NCBI GenBank assembly: GCA_028287785.1 | Contig: JAQBOZ010000021.1 | Location: 1-64,000, forward strand | Direction of reading: 5' to 3' | Length of the DNA: 64,000 nt | Source of the DNA: Chlorobiota bacterium | Lineage (GTDB): Bacteria; Bacteroidota; Ignavibacteria; OLB7 | In this document: piece by piece, positions 16,253 to 23,956 of the stretch | How positions within the stretch are numbered: the first letter of the stretch is position 1 | Layout of the letters: the number at the start of each line of letters is the position of its first letter | The notes under the pieces: generated by a model | Databases searched by the model: none | What the model was told of the DNA's origin: nothing | Seen by the model: only the letters and a program-made list of their open reading frames with translations | Made by a program: the position numbers and the translations under genes

Positions 16253-17587
16253 TCAGACATCCTGCGCGCAGCGGAACCCGCTGAAGATCTGGCGACGGAT
16301 CGGATAGTCCCAGTTACGAAACGTGTTGCGGATGGCGCCCGGTCGCGTGGCCCAGCTTCCCCCCCGCAGAACTTTGTAATCGGGACCGAAAAAGACGTTC
16401 GAATATTCATCGTACGGAAAGGGCTGGAAGCCGGGATAGGGGGCGAAATCGCTGGCGGTCCACTCCCAGACATCGCCGATCATCCCCTGACAGCCGACGG
16501 GGCTGGCGCCCGATGGGTAAGCTCCGATCTCGGCGGCCATATACCCACGCTGGTCAAGGTTGGCGCGCTCGCGACCCGGAGGCTGGTTTCCCCACGGATA
16601 GATCAACTGCGCGCCGGTCGCGGGGTCCCACGATGCGGCCTTCTCCCATTCGGCCTCGGTCGGAAGCCGCTTGCCGACGAACCGGCAGTAGGCAACCGCC
16701 TCGTGCCAGCAGACATGCACCACCGGCCGCCGCGGGTTCACCGGCTCCACGAAATCCATCGATCGCGTGCTCCACACTCCATCAGCATCGCGGTGCCAGT
16801 GTTTCGGCGCGGTGATGCCGCCGGCGTTGATGAACTCCCAGCCGGCATCATCCCAATACTCACGGCGCCGGTATCCTCCCGCCTCGACGAACTCCATGAA
16901 CCGGCCGTTGGAAACCGGGGCGATATCGATCATGAAATCATCCAGATGAACCTGGTGCCGGCCACGCTCATTGTCATACGCGGATGATCTGTCATCGGTC
17001 CCCATCCAGAACGTCCCGGCCGGCACCAGGGCCATGCCGCCGACCGCCGGATTGCCCGCCGGAAGCTCCCGTCTCCGCGCCGGATGGTACGGCTCCCCCC
17101 GCTTCAACTGGAAGGTCGCAAGGAGCGTCTCGTCGTGCTGATACTCGTGCTGAAGGATCATCCGGTAGAGATAGCCTTCGCGGAGGATCGGGTCATCGCC
17201 GTCAAAATCGGCGACGGCGAGATGGTCCAGGGCGCGGTCGCGAACCTCCGCCAGATAGGCAAGAAGAGCATCGTATGTAGGGAGCGGGAGCTTGTCGCGC
17301 GTGGAGCGTGGATTTTTCATGGCGTCATAGAGGCCATCGTACTCCGGCCTGAGCGCGCCGCCGAAATGCCGCACCAGCCACAGCTCCTCGAAATTGCCGA
17401 TATGCCCCACATCCCAGATGATGGGGCTCATCAGCGGGTCCTGCTGCATGAAAAGCTCATCAACCGGAATCGGGGCAATCAGCTCCATCGTGCGGGAGCG
17501 GGATTCGGCAAGCAACTCCGCAAGGGAATTCCTGAGCATGGCGGGATCGCTCGTGCCGATCTCGGCCTCGGAAAGGGTCTGGCTCAT
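16253..17587 (-). CDS. egtB: Ergothioneine sulfoxide synthase EgtB
   Basis: EgtB is a non-haem iron oxygenase that uses O2 to join hercynine to a thiol (gamma-glutamylcysteine or cysteine). The 444-residue protein has a DinB-like helical N-terminal domain and a C-terminal formylglycine-generating-enzyme domain. The three-histidine iron site is visible: His62 in WDVGHIGNFE, and His147 and His151 in the HEYQHDE motif. The FGE part begins around 170 (ALVPAGTFWMGTD) and includes GDVWEWTASDF and VLRGGSWATRPG. It is the first gene of egtB-egtD-egtA. It makes the pathway oxygen-dependent, unlike the anaerobic EanB route known from Chlorobium. A GC-rich hairpin lies 44-82 bp upstream. Confidence 0.95.
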   Translation of the reverse strand: MSQTLSEAEIGTSDPAMLRNSLAELLAESRSRTMELIAPIPVDELFMQQDPLMSPIIWDVGHIGNFEELWLVRHFGGALRPEYDGLYDAMKNPRSTRDKLPLPTYDALLAYLAEVRDRALDHLAVADFDGDDPILREGYLYRMILQHEYQHDETLLATFQLKRGEPYHPARRRELPAGNPAVGGMALVPAGTFWMGTDDRSSAYDNERGRHQVHLDDFMIDIAPVSNGRFMEFVEAGGYRRREYWDDAGWEFINAGGITAPKHWHRDADGVWSTRSMDFVEPVNPRRPVVHVCWHEAVAYCRFVGKRLPTEAEWEKAASWDPATGAQLIYPWGNQPPGRERANLDQRGYMAAEIGAYPSGASPVGCQGMIGDVWEWTASDFAPYPGFQPFPYDEYSNVFFGPDYKVLRGGSWATRPGAIRNTFRNWDYPIRRQIFSGFRCAQDV

Positions 17588-17630
17588 AATGATTGTTGAT
17601 GCTGTACCGATCGGCGATTATTATCATTGG

Positions 17631-17669
17631 GGGGCGCACGTCCCCCGGAACCTGTTTGGGGGACGCCCC
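17631..17669 (-). terminator. GC-rich hairpin between the propeller gene and egtB
   Basis: GGGGCG and TCCCCC on the left pair with GGGGGACGCCCC on the right, interrupted by a 4-nt bulge (CACG). It lies downstream of the gene at 17736-19283 and just before egtB, so it may terminate the former. It is followed by an A/T-rich stretch but no clean T-run. Confidence 0.5.
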
Positions 17670-17735
17670 GAAGATACATCCGATTTTCGAAGAATCGTAA
17701 CGCGCCGATTTATCAATCGGCAATAATCACCGAGG

Positions 17736-19283
17736 CTAATGAACCACGACCATCGTCCGCGAAACGCTTTTTCCTCCCGCCGTCAGCCGGTAGACATAGG
17801 TGCCGGCGGGTATCGAGCGGGTGTCGAACGGAACTGAATGCTCCCCCGCCTCATAGTGCCGGTTCTCCACAGCGGACGCCACCGGCGATCCAAGCAGATC
17901 GAGCAGGGATATCGAAACATCGCCGGGGCGCGGCAGCGCAAAGCCGATCGTGATCATCCCCGAAGCAGGGTTGGGAAACGACGCGTCCAGACGCAGCCCA
18001 CCGTTCGGCGCGGAGGCATCATCAACGCCCCCCTGAGCGGAGCCCGGCGGCGAGATGATCAGGACCATCGATACGCCGTTGTCGGAGCCGACGTAGAGAT
18101 TGCCGCGGGAATCGCTCTCCAGTCCCACGGGACGCGCCCATGTGTTGCCGTTGCTGTCAAGCTGGAAGCCTGTGAGGAAATCCCCCACCATATCGGCCGT
18201 GGTATCCTGATCGTTGGCGAAGTCGAGATACATCACCTTGTAGCCGGTTGCCGGAAACCGGTTCCAGGAGCCGTGCGATGCCACGAACGCGCCGCGACGG
18301 TACTCGGGTGGAAATGCATTGCTGTTCGGGAACTCGATCGCCATCAGGGCGCTATGCGCCTGAACAAGGGCGGCGGGGGGAACCATCCTCCTGACCCTGG
18401 CGCTGTCGGCGGCGGTGATCGGGAGGATCGCCTTGTAATCGTTGGCCGCCTGGAAGTTGTTGTAGTACTGATAGGAGTGGGCGAACGGCCATCCGTAGAA
18501 GCCGCCATCGCGCACCAGATCGATCCACTCGGGGGGAAGATCGGCGCCCTGATTGTCGTTGCCGTTGTTGGTTGCCCAGAGCTGGCCGGTACGCGGATGA
18601 ATCGCCAGCCCGACGGCGTTCCTGACGCCGCTTGCGTAGGTGCGCCGCCCGGTGCCGTCCATGTTGAACTCGGCGACAATGCCCCGGGTCTCCTCCCGGC
18701 AGGCGTTGCAGGAGGAGCCGATGGAGAGATAGATCTTCTGCCGCACGGTATCGAAGACGATGGTGCGGGTGCTGTGGCCGCCGGACGGATGCTCGGCCAT
18801 CGAGGTGACGTGATCGATAAAGACCGAGGATGTCTCATAGACCCCGTCGCCGTCGGTATCGACGAACTTCACGACCTGATCCTCCCCCGCCACATACATC
18901 GCCCCGTGATAGAACTTGAGGTCATGCCCGCTGCCGCGCGCGGCAATGTAGGCGGTATCGGCAACGCCGTCGTGATTGCGATCCGGAAGAGCATAGACAA
19001 GGCCGCTCCCTTGGTTCGCCACGTAGAGAACGCTGTCAGGCCCCCATGCCATAAAGCGCGAGCCGTTAAGCTCGCCGACGTAGAAGAGCTTCGCGGTCCA
19101 TCCTTCCGGCAGATTGACGGTATGGTTGGGATCGAACGCGCCGCTGAACTTCTCCGGGACGATGATATGCTGGGTCTTCAACGGGACGTCCATATGGGGC
19201 GTCATCGGGATCGATCCCGGCTGCTGGGCATATGCCGCCGTGGCGACGAGGAGCGCGGCGATGGCTGGTAGAATGTGTTTCAT
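17736..19283 (-). CDS. Secreted sugar-dehydrogenase-like beta-propeller with T9SS sorting domain
   Basis: This protein (515 residues from the chosen start) resembles the PQQ-dependent glucose/sorbosone dehydrogenase propeller family. A signal peptide MKHILPAIAALLVATAAYAQ opens it. The propeller includes LPEGWTAKLFYVGELNGSRF, VYALPDRNHDGVADT, a calcium-type DTDGDGVYET, SCNACREETRG, ASGVRNAVGLAIHPRTGQLW and NQGADLPPEWIDL. The last 80 or so residues are a T9SS type A sorting domain (FPNPASGMITIGFALP and GTYVYRLTAGGKSVSRTMVV), so the enzyme should be exported across the outer membrane. The start ATG at 19283 gives the cleanest signal peptide; ATG 19301 is also possible. The substrate is unknown, and cofactor use is a family inference. 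Confidence 0.85.
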   Translation of the reverse strand: MKHILPAIAALLVATAAYAQQPGSIPMTPHMDVPLKTQHIIVPEKFSGAFDPNHTVNLPEGWTAKLFYVGELNGSRFMAWGPDSVLYVANQGSGLVYALPDRNHDGVADTAYIAARGSGHDLKFYHGAMYVAGEDQVVKFVDTDGDGVYETSSVFIDHVTSMAEHPSGGHSTRTIVFDTVRQKIYLSIGSSCNACREETRGIVAEFNMDGTGRRTYASGVRNAVGLAIHPRTGQLWATNNGNDNQGADLPPEWIDLVRDGGFYGWPFAHSYQYYNNFQAANDYKAILPITAADSARVRRMVPPAALVQAHSALMAIEFPNSNAFPPEYRRGAFVASHGSWNRFPATGYKVMYLDFANDQDTTADMVGDFLTGFQLDSNGNTWARPVGLESDSRGNLYVGSDNGVSMVLIISPPGSAQGGVDDASAPNGGLRLDASFPNPASGMITIGFALPRPGDVSISLLDLLGSPVASAVENRHYEAGEHSVPFDTRSIPAGTYVYRLTAGGKSVSRTMVVVH

Positions 19284-19457
19284 AATCATAGGGATATTCA
19301 TGTTAAGCGATATACGACTATACGGGCATCGGCGATCTTTGCTGTTGAAACGGGAAGCTACACGAGTTCTCCATTCGGAACAAACATCATGCTGGAAGCG
19401 TTCGTTCAGAAGCAACTCAGTTTGAATCCATCCTCCGGTCTGCTGAACGATCATCGG

Positions 19458-19659
19458 TCCCCTCATCACTCTTCAAGCTCCATCGGAGCGCGCCGATTGT
19501 AGCACAATGCTCCCATCTCCCGCTCAAGCTCCAGAGGAGCGAACCGTCCCCGCACTCATGAAGAATAGGTACGCTCTGATGGAGTTTGCGATCATGGGAG
19601 GCGTGGCATTGCTACAACCGGTTCCGCCCCGATGGGGCTGGGAAGACCGATGCCGGATG
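19458..19659. repeat. Dispersed ~200 bp hairpin element, copy 1
   Basis: This element aligns along its whole length, same strand, with 59528-59725. It contains three short hairpins of the form GCTCC-N3-GGAGC at 19477-19489, 19528-19540 and 19573-19585 (the last imperfect). The core is enclosed by an inverted repeat, CCGATTGTAGCA at 19493-19504 and TGCTACAACCGG at 19610-19621. Loop sequences differ between the copies while stems are kept. It has no open reading frame of note and no neighbouring transposase. Confidence 0.85.
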
Positions 19660-19765
19660 CTCTCCATAATTTCGAGCATCATGAACCCCGCCCCAGACTC
19701 GGTCACGACCTTTCATTCTCCCGGTAACGATTCAGCAGGCGATGGTGATGGTGGGATAAAACGAA

Positions 19766-19791
19766 GCGGGGAGGTCCGTGGACATCCCCGC
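19766..19791 (-). terminator. Terminator of the Spy-like gene
   Basis: The minus strand has a stem GCGGGGA/TCCCCGC extended by an inner TCC/GGA pairing, followed by the T-rich tract TTCGTTTTATC. It begins 34 bp after the stop of the Spy-like gene. Confidence 0.65.
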
Positions 19792-19825
19792 CGTGGTTCT
19801 TCAGGTTTTTTCCGTCGCGCGCGGC

Positions 19826-20686
19826 CTACTTTTTTGCGGGCGCGGCCTGATCATGCCGCTCCTGCTGCAACTTCTTCAACGCGGCGAGCTGCGTATCGCT
19901 CAGCAGAGCCTTGATCTTCCGCCGGGCTTCCCTGTTGTTCTGCATGACCGAGGTTCTGAGAACCAGGGGCTGGGTGCTGAACTGGCTCCGGACTGTGGCG
20001 TTCTTCGCCTTGTTGTCGCTGAAGATCGTCTGGATCTGCTTCGCCTGATCGTCGGTCAGGTTCAGCCGCGCCCGAAGCTCCTGCATCCTTCCGGCCAGCT
20101 TGCCGAGCCCGGAATCGCCCTCGTTATCTCCGCCGCTGCCGGAGGTCGCGGCCAAAGGGGGCTGTACAATCACGTTCGGCGCGGGGGTTGCCTTCCCATT
20201 TCCGGCGGCCACCGAAAGCGATTCCGGGCGGCGCGTCTCAACAGGCTTTGTCGTGGTCGGCGCAACCTGAGCCGATGGCGGCGGCATCGGACGCTCGTTC
20301 TCGGCCGTTCGCCTCTTCTCATGCGGCACCATGCCCCTCAGCTTCTGCTCCTGTTCGCGCAGCAGCGCCCGCTGGCTCTCCGTCAGCCTTGGCCCGATCC
20401 GCTGCGTGAACGTATCGATCACCGCCTCGTACTGCGATGACGTGGCGGAACGGAGATCGGAGAGTTGATCATACACGCGGTCAAGCTCGCCACGAAGCGA
20501 ATCGCGTTGCGCCTCGGTAAGCTGGAGACGATACACGAAATACTGGACAAACCCCTCGTGCGTGCGAAGCTGCTGCCGCTCGCGGAGATTATCGCGAACG
20601 ATGATCCCGTAGACGAGAGCGCCGCAGAACCCTCCAAGCAGGAATATCAGGCCCAGACCGGCCACGGCCTTTGAACGATTGCTCAT
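19826..20686 (-). CDS. Membrane-anchored Spy/CpxP-like periplasmic sensor protein
   Basis: The 286-residue protein has one N-terminal membrane helix (about 8-28, GLGLIFLLGGFCGALVYGII) and a helical periplasmic domain with repeated LTxxQ-type motifs: LQLTEAQRDSLRGE (about 55-68), LTESQRALLREQ (about 100), and near the C-terminus LNLTDDQAKQIQTIF and LSDTQLAALKKL. Such motifs mark Spy, CpxP, ZraP and CnrX. A proline-rich linker (about 130-180) joins two such helical pairs, so it looks like a tandem arrangement. Its ATG shares one base with the stop of the upstream 88-residue gene, which follows an ECF sigma factor. By analogy with CnrYXH it may sense metal or envelope stress; this is inference. 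Confidence 0.75.
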   Translation of the reverse strand: MSNRSKAVAGLGLIFLLGGFCGALVYGIIVRDNLRERQQLRTHEGFVQYFVYRLQLTEAQRDSLRGELDRVYDQLSDLRSATSSQYEAVIDTFTQRIGPRLTESQRALLREQEQKLRGMVPHEKRRTAENERPMPPPSAQVAPTTTKPVETRRPESLSVAAGNGKATPAPNVIVQPPLAATSGSGGDNEGDSGLGKLAGRMQELRARLNLTDDQAKQIQTIFSDNKAKNATVRSQFSTQPLVLRTSVMQNNREARRKIKALLSDTQLAALKKLQQERHDQAAPAKK

Positions 20687-20952
20687 TACGGTAAGGAGAT
20701 AATGCTTGCTTCGTTATACTGTGTCATCGCGTCGATCAGGTTCGGCCCTTCGCCCACAAACCCGAAGATCATGAGAATCGTGGCAAGCGCGCCGACAGCC
20801 AGACCGACGCGCGGCGTCATGCCGAGAAAGAGTTCCCAGAGCGTGGACCGGCCCTCCGTCATGGCGGCGCTGGCTACCCGCTCGGCAAATCCGTACGGCA
20901 GATTCGGCGGGTATGACTCCCGCAGCATCCGTTCGATCGATTGATCCGACAT
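20686..20952 (-). CDS. Small single-pass membrane protein, possible anti-sigma factor
   Basis: This 88-residue protein has a soluble N-terminus of about 45 residues (SIERMLRESYPPNLPYGFAE) and one membrane helix (about 48-67, VGLAVGALATILMIFGFVG). The C-terminal tail of about 20 residues probably lies in the periplasm. No zinc-finger (HxxxCxxC) motif is present. Its position, 99 bp after an ECF sigma factor and translationally coupled to a Spy-like protein, suggests a CnrY-like anti-sigma factor that holds the sigma factor through its cytoplasmic segment. I recognise no family, so the role rests on size, topology and context. Confidence 0.65.
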   Translation of the reverse strand: MSDQSIERMLRESYPPNLPYGFAERVASAAMTEGRSTLWELFLGMTPRVGLAVGALATILMIFGFVGEGPNLIDAMTQYNEASIISLP

Positions 20953-21051
20953 GGCTTCTTCCTGATATATGTTGATAATCTGCTTCGTGCGCCCCTAGGG
21001 CGGTTCGGTTATCGGCGGGCCGTATGCCCGTTCATCGGAACCTGGGGAGAT

Positions 21052-21657
21052 CTAATCCATCGTATCAAGCTGAAATTCGAGATCGCATCCAGCCAGCAGT
21101 TCCCTCATCTTATCCTTCGCCCTGAAGAGTCGGGATTTCACGGTCCCGGTGGAGATCTCAAGCGCCGCCGCCACCTCCTCCACCGACATCTCCTCGATCA
21201 CCCTCAGCACCAGCACCGTCCTGAATTCCTCCGGCAATGCCGCAAGCGCCTTGACCACCTCCCCCTTCCGTTCGTCGGCGATCACCGGCCTGTCCGTCCG
21301 CGATGTCCCGGCAAATCGCTCATCCGGCGTTCTGGTATCCGAGCCGGGAGCGTCGAAGCTGAGAAAGAGAAAGCCTCGCTTCTTACGACGCTTCGACTCC
21401 CGGTAGCAGTGCCGCAGGGCGATCCGTGTGACATACGTGCCGAACTGCGAATCCCCCCGAAACGACGCCAGCGACCTGTAAACCAGAAGAAAGATATCTT
21501 GCGCGATGTCGGCGGTATCGTCTCTGGAGAGATCGCCCATGACGCTCCGAATCGTCGTGGCGACACGGCGCTCGTATCGACGCACCAGAGAGGCAAATGC
21601 CCCCTGATTCCCCGCGAGAGTCCCCCGTATCAGCTCCTCATCGGTCTGTTGCGTCAT
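21052..21657 (-). CDS. ECF-type RNA polymerase sigma factor
   Basis: The 201-residue protein is a complete two-domain ECF sigma factor. Region 2 runs from about 15 to 85 and contains DTADIAQDIFLLVYRSLASF and the -10 recognition helix GTYVTRIALRHCYRESKRR. Region 4 is at about 135-195, with LPEEFRTVLVLRVIEEMSVE, the turn VEEVAAALEISTGTVKSRLF and RAKDKMRELL. The linker of about 40 residues between the regions is longer than usual. It heads a three-gene unit with the 88-residue membrane protein and the Spy-like protein, which probably form its regulatory partners. A purple-acid-phosphatase-like gene diverges from it 139 bp away. Confidence 0.92.
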   Translation of the reverse strand: MTQQTDEELIRGTLAGNQGAFASLVRRYERRVATTIRSVMGDLSRDDTADIAQDIFLLVYRSLASFRGDSQFGTYVTRIALRHCYRESKRRKKRGFLFLSFDAPGSDTRTPDERFAGTSRTDRPVIADERKGEVVKALAALPEEFRTVLVLRVIEEMSVEEVAAALEISTGTVKSRLFRAKDKMRELLAGCDLEFQLDTMD

Positions 21658-21796
21658 ACTTGGATCATTGCGAAAGATGCGTTACAGCGGGTTAGTGGCC
21701 GATTGCGCCCCGCAGGTTCCCGACAAAATGATATTTATATAGTGAACAGCAATAGCGGGCATCGTTTCCCCGCAATGCTCACCATCAATCAGATGT

Positions 21797-22981
21797 ATGA
21801 AGAGTTCAGATTGGTTCCTCCTTCTCCCCCTCCTGGTCCTCCCCCTGCTGACGGCCCGCGCGCAGCAGCCCGTTCCCCTGACCTTCCTCGCCATCGGCGA
21901 CGCGGGCCTGCCGGGCGACGAGATGGCCGGCAACGCCGCGCATATGCTGGAACAGGCCACGCTGGGGGCCGCCGCGGGTCGCCCGGTGAGCCTCCTGTTT
22001 TTCCTGGGGGATAATTTCTACCCGCACGGATTGAACGGCTACACCGATAAAAAGCGGGTGGAGTTGATCCGGGATGTGATGGGACCGCATCGCAGGCTGA
22101 TGGAGATGCTCGGGCGTGACAATGTGCGGGCGATTCCGGGAAATCACGATTACTACTGCACGGCGCTCGAAGGGACCATCCCGTACGGCGCCTGCGACGC
22201 GGGCAACCAGGCGGAGGCGGAACTGGAGTTCTGGACGTATCATCCCCATTATCCCGCCATCGTCCGGAAAGCAATCGCCGGCGGCTCGCGCGATTCGGTC
22301 GATTTCATCCTCTTCGATTCAGCGCTCCTGCTGAACCAGAAGACCGAAAAATGGAAGCCGGTGCTGGATTCCCTTGAGTCGATCCTTCGCCGAAGCGGCG
22401 CGGCGCGCGGGGTGAAATGGCGGATACTGATGGCCCATCATTCCCCCTACTCCGTGGGCGCGCACGGGGGCTACAGGCTCTGGCAGGCCGCCAGAAAACG
22501 GATAGGATATATCGGCAACTGCCTGTCGGAGGGAGAGGACCCCACCCGCTACGTGCAGGAGTTCTTCTCCGATGAGGACAACTGCACCCCCCACTACCGC
22601 GCATACAAGGATTCGCTGCTGGCGATTCTTGGTCGCAGCAACGCGAACATCCAGATGATGATGGCCGGTCACGACCACAGCCTCCAGTTTCTCTACTATC
22701 CCGACAGCAACAGCGCCTGCCGGACATGTCCGAAGGTCTTTATCATCAACGGCGCCGGCGCGAAACGGGAATCGGTCCGCTCATCCGCGCCGCCGAACAT
22801 CTACACGCATCCGTTCAATACATCGAAGGAGAAGGGGCGAAGCGCGGCCGGGTTCACCATCTGCCGGTTTCAGGAGGGAAAGCTGGAGATCACGTTTATC
22901 GACAGCGCCACGGGGCAGCCTCTCGTCATGGGCGGAGTGACGACATTCACGATCGATGAATCGGGAAAACCGGTGATGTGA
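21797..22981 (+). CDS. Secreted metallophosphoesterase, purple acid phosphatase-like
   Basis: The 394-residue protein starts with a signal peptide (WFLLLPLLVLPLLTARAQ) and then shows all metal-binding motifs of calcineurin-type phosphoesterases: IGDAG (about 33), FFLGDNFYPHG (about 70), PGNHDYYC (about 113), LMAHHSPYSVGAHG (about 212) and GHDHSLQFLYY (about 292). Spacing and the GDNFY form point to the mammalian-type purple acid phosphatase (ACP5-like) group. It probably releases phosphate from organic esters outside the inner membrane. Cysteines near the C-terminal third (CRTCPKVF) may pair. It is followed at 42 bp by a beta-lactamase gene on the same strand. Confidence 0.9.
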   Translation: MKSSDWFLLLPLLVLPLLTARAQQPVPLTFLAIGDAGLPGDEMAGNAAHMLEQATLGAAAGRPVSLLFFLGDNFYPHGLNGYTDKKRVELIRDVMGPHRRLMEMLGRDNVRAIPGNHDYYCTALEGTIPYGACDAGNQAEAELEFWTYHPHYPAIVRKAIAGGSRDSVDFILFDSALLLNQKTEKWKPVLDSLESILRRSGAARGVKWRILMAHHSPYSVGAHGGYRLWQAARKRIGYIGNCLSEGEDPTRYVQEFFSDEDNCTPHYRAYKDSLLAILGRSNANIQMMMAGHDHSLQFLYYPDSNSACRTCPKVFIINGAGAKRESVRSSAPPNIYTHPFNTSKEKGRSAAGFTICRFQEGKLEITFIDSATGQPLVMGGVTTFTIDESGKPVM

Positions 22982-23023
22982 TCGATATGCCCGGCGCAAT
23001 ATTCAACCACAGAACCCACGTTC

Positions 23024-23956
23024 ATGCCCATGCGATATCCACTGGCCTCACTCCTGCTGTTTCTATCCCTCATCCCACGGCTCGCGCTGTCGCAACCGGC
23101 AACGGCGCGGAGGGAACCGCTGCAATCGAGCATCGAAACAATTGCGGCGGCGGTGAATGGAAATGTCGGCGTCGCGATCATGCGGCTGGAAACCGGCGGC
23201 ATCATTTCGCTGCATGGAAATGACCGCTTCCCGATGCAGAGCGTCTATAAATTCCCGATCGCGATGGCCGTGCTCCATCAGATCGATCAGGGGAAACGAT
23301 CGCTCGATACGAAGATCCATGTCGATGGACGTGATTATGCCCCGGCCGGCATGCACAGCCCGCTGCGCGATACATACTCCCCCGGACCGGCCGATATCAC
23401 CATTTCGGAACTGCTGCGCTACAGCGTTTCCGAAAGCGACGGCACCGCGTGCGATGTTCTGCTGCGCATCCTTGGAGGCCCCAAAAAAGTGGAGGCATAT
23501 ATTCACGGTCTCGGCATACGGGAGATCGCGATAGCGACCACGGAGAAGGAAATGGCCGCCGGGCCGATGGTTCAGTACCGGAACTGGTGCCATCCGGCGG
23601 CGATGGCGCGTCTGCTGAACGCCTTTTTCATGGGAAAGGGGCTATCCCCCGCAAGCCATGCGCTTCTATCGTCGCTGATGATAAACACCACAACCGGATT
23701 GAAGAGAATCAGAGGACGCTTGCCCGCGGGAACGGTAGTGGAACATAAAACCGGCACCGCCAGAACGTCCGGCGGGATGACCCGCGCAACCAATGACGTG
23801 GGCATCATCACTCTTCCGAATGGAGATCATATCGCCGTCGCGGTGTTTATCTCCGACAGCCGGTCGGATGAGGGAACCCGCGAGTCGACGATCGCCGGAA
23901 TCGCCAGGGCGGCGTGGAACTATGCTGTGGGGGGGGGAAGGTGGGAACCGCGGTGA
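23024..23956 (+). CDS. Class A beta-lactamase, subclass A2-like with SDG motif
   Basis: The 310-residue protein has a signal peptide and the class A serine beta-lactamase motifs. Ser73-V-Y-Lys76 is the nucleophile tetrad (MQSVYKFP), the Glu174 region TTEKEMA corresponds to Glu166, and Lys242-Thr-Gly is the KTG box (VEHKTGTARTSGG). The layout around VQYRNW and the SVSESDGTACDVL helix resembles the Bacteroidetes subclass A2 enzymes (PER, VEB, CepA). The usual S-D-N triad is S-D-G here (138-140), an unusual change of a residue that normally contacts substrate. Hydrolysis of beta-lactams is expected, but the spectrum cannot be read from sequence. The gene's 3' end overlaps that of the convergent methyltransferase gene by 37 bp. 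Confidence 0.9.
   Translation: MPMRYPLASLLLFLSLIPRLALSQPATARREPLQSSIETIAAAVNGNVGVAIMRLETGGIISLHGNDRFPMQSVYKFPIAMAVLHQIDQGKRSLDTKIHVDGRDYAPAGMHSPLRDTYSPGPADITISELLRYSVSESDGTACDVLLRILGGPKKVEAYIHGLGIREIAIATTEKEMAAGPMVQYRNWCHPAAMARLLNAFFMGKGLSPASHALLSSLMINTTTGLKRIRGRLPAGTVVEHKTGTARTSGGMTRATNDVGIITLPNGDHIAVAVFISDSRSDEGTRESTIAGIARAAWNYAVGGGRWEPR

Larger units (their letters stand above)
19284..19825. other. Intergenic region, 542 bp, between propeller and Spy-like genes
   Basis: No believable gene is present. It holds the upstream region of the propeller gene, the dispersed hairpin element at 19458-19659 and the terminator at 19766-19791. I found no TAnnTTTG box here for the propeller gene. Confidence 0.7.
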
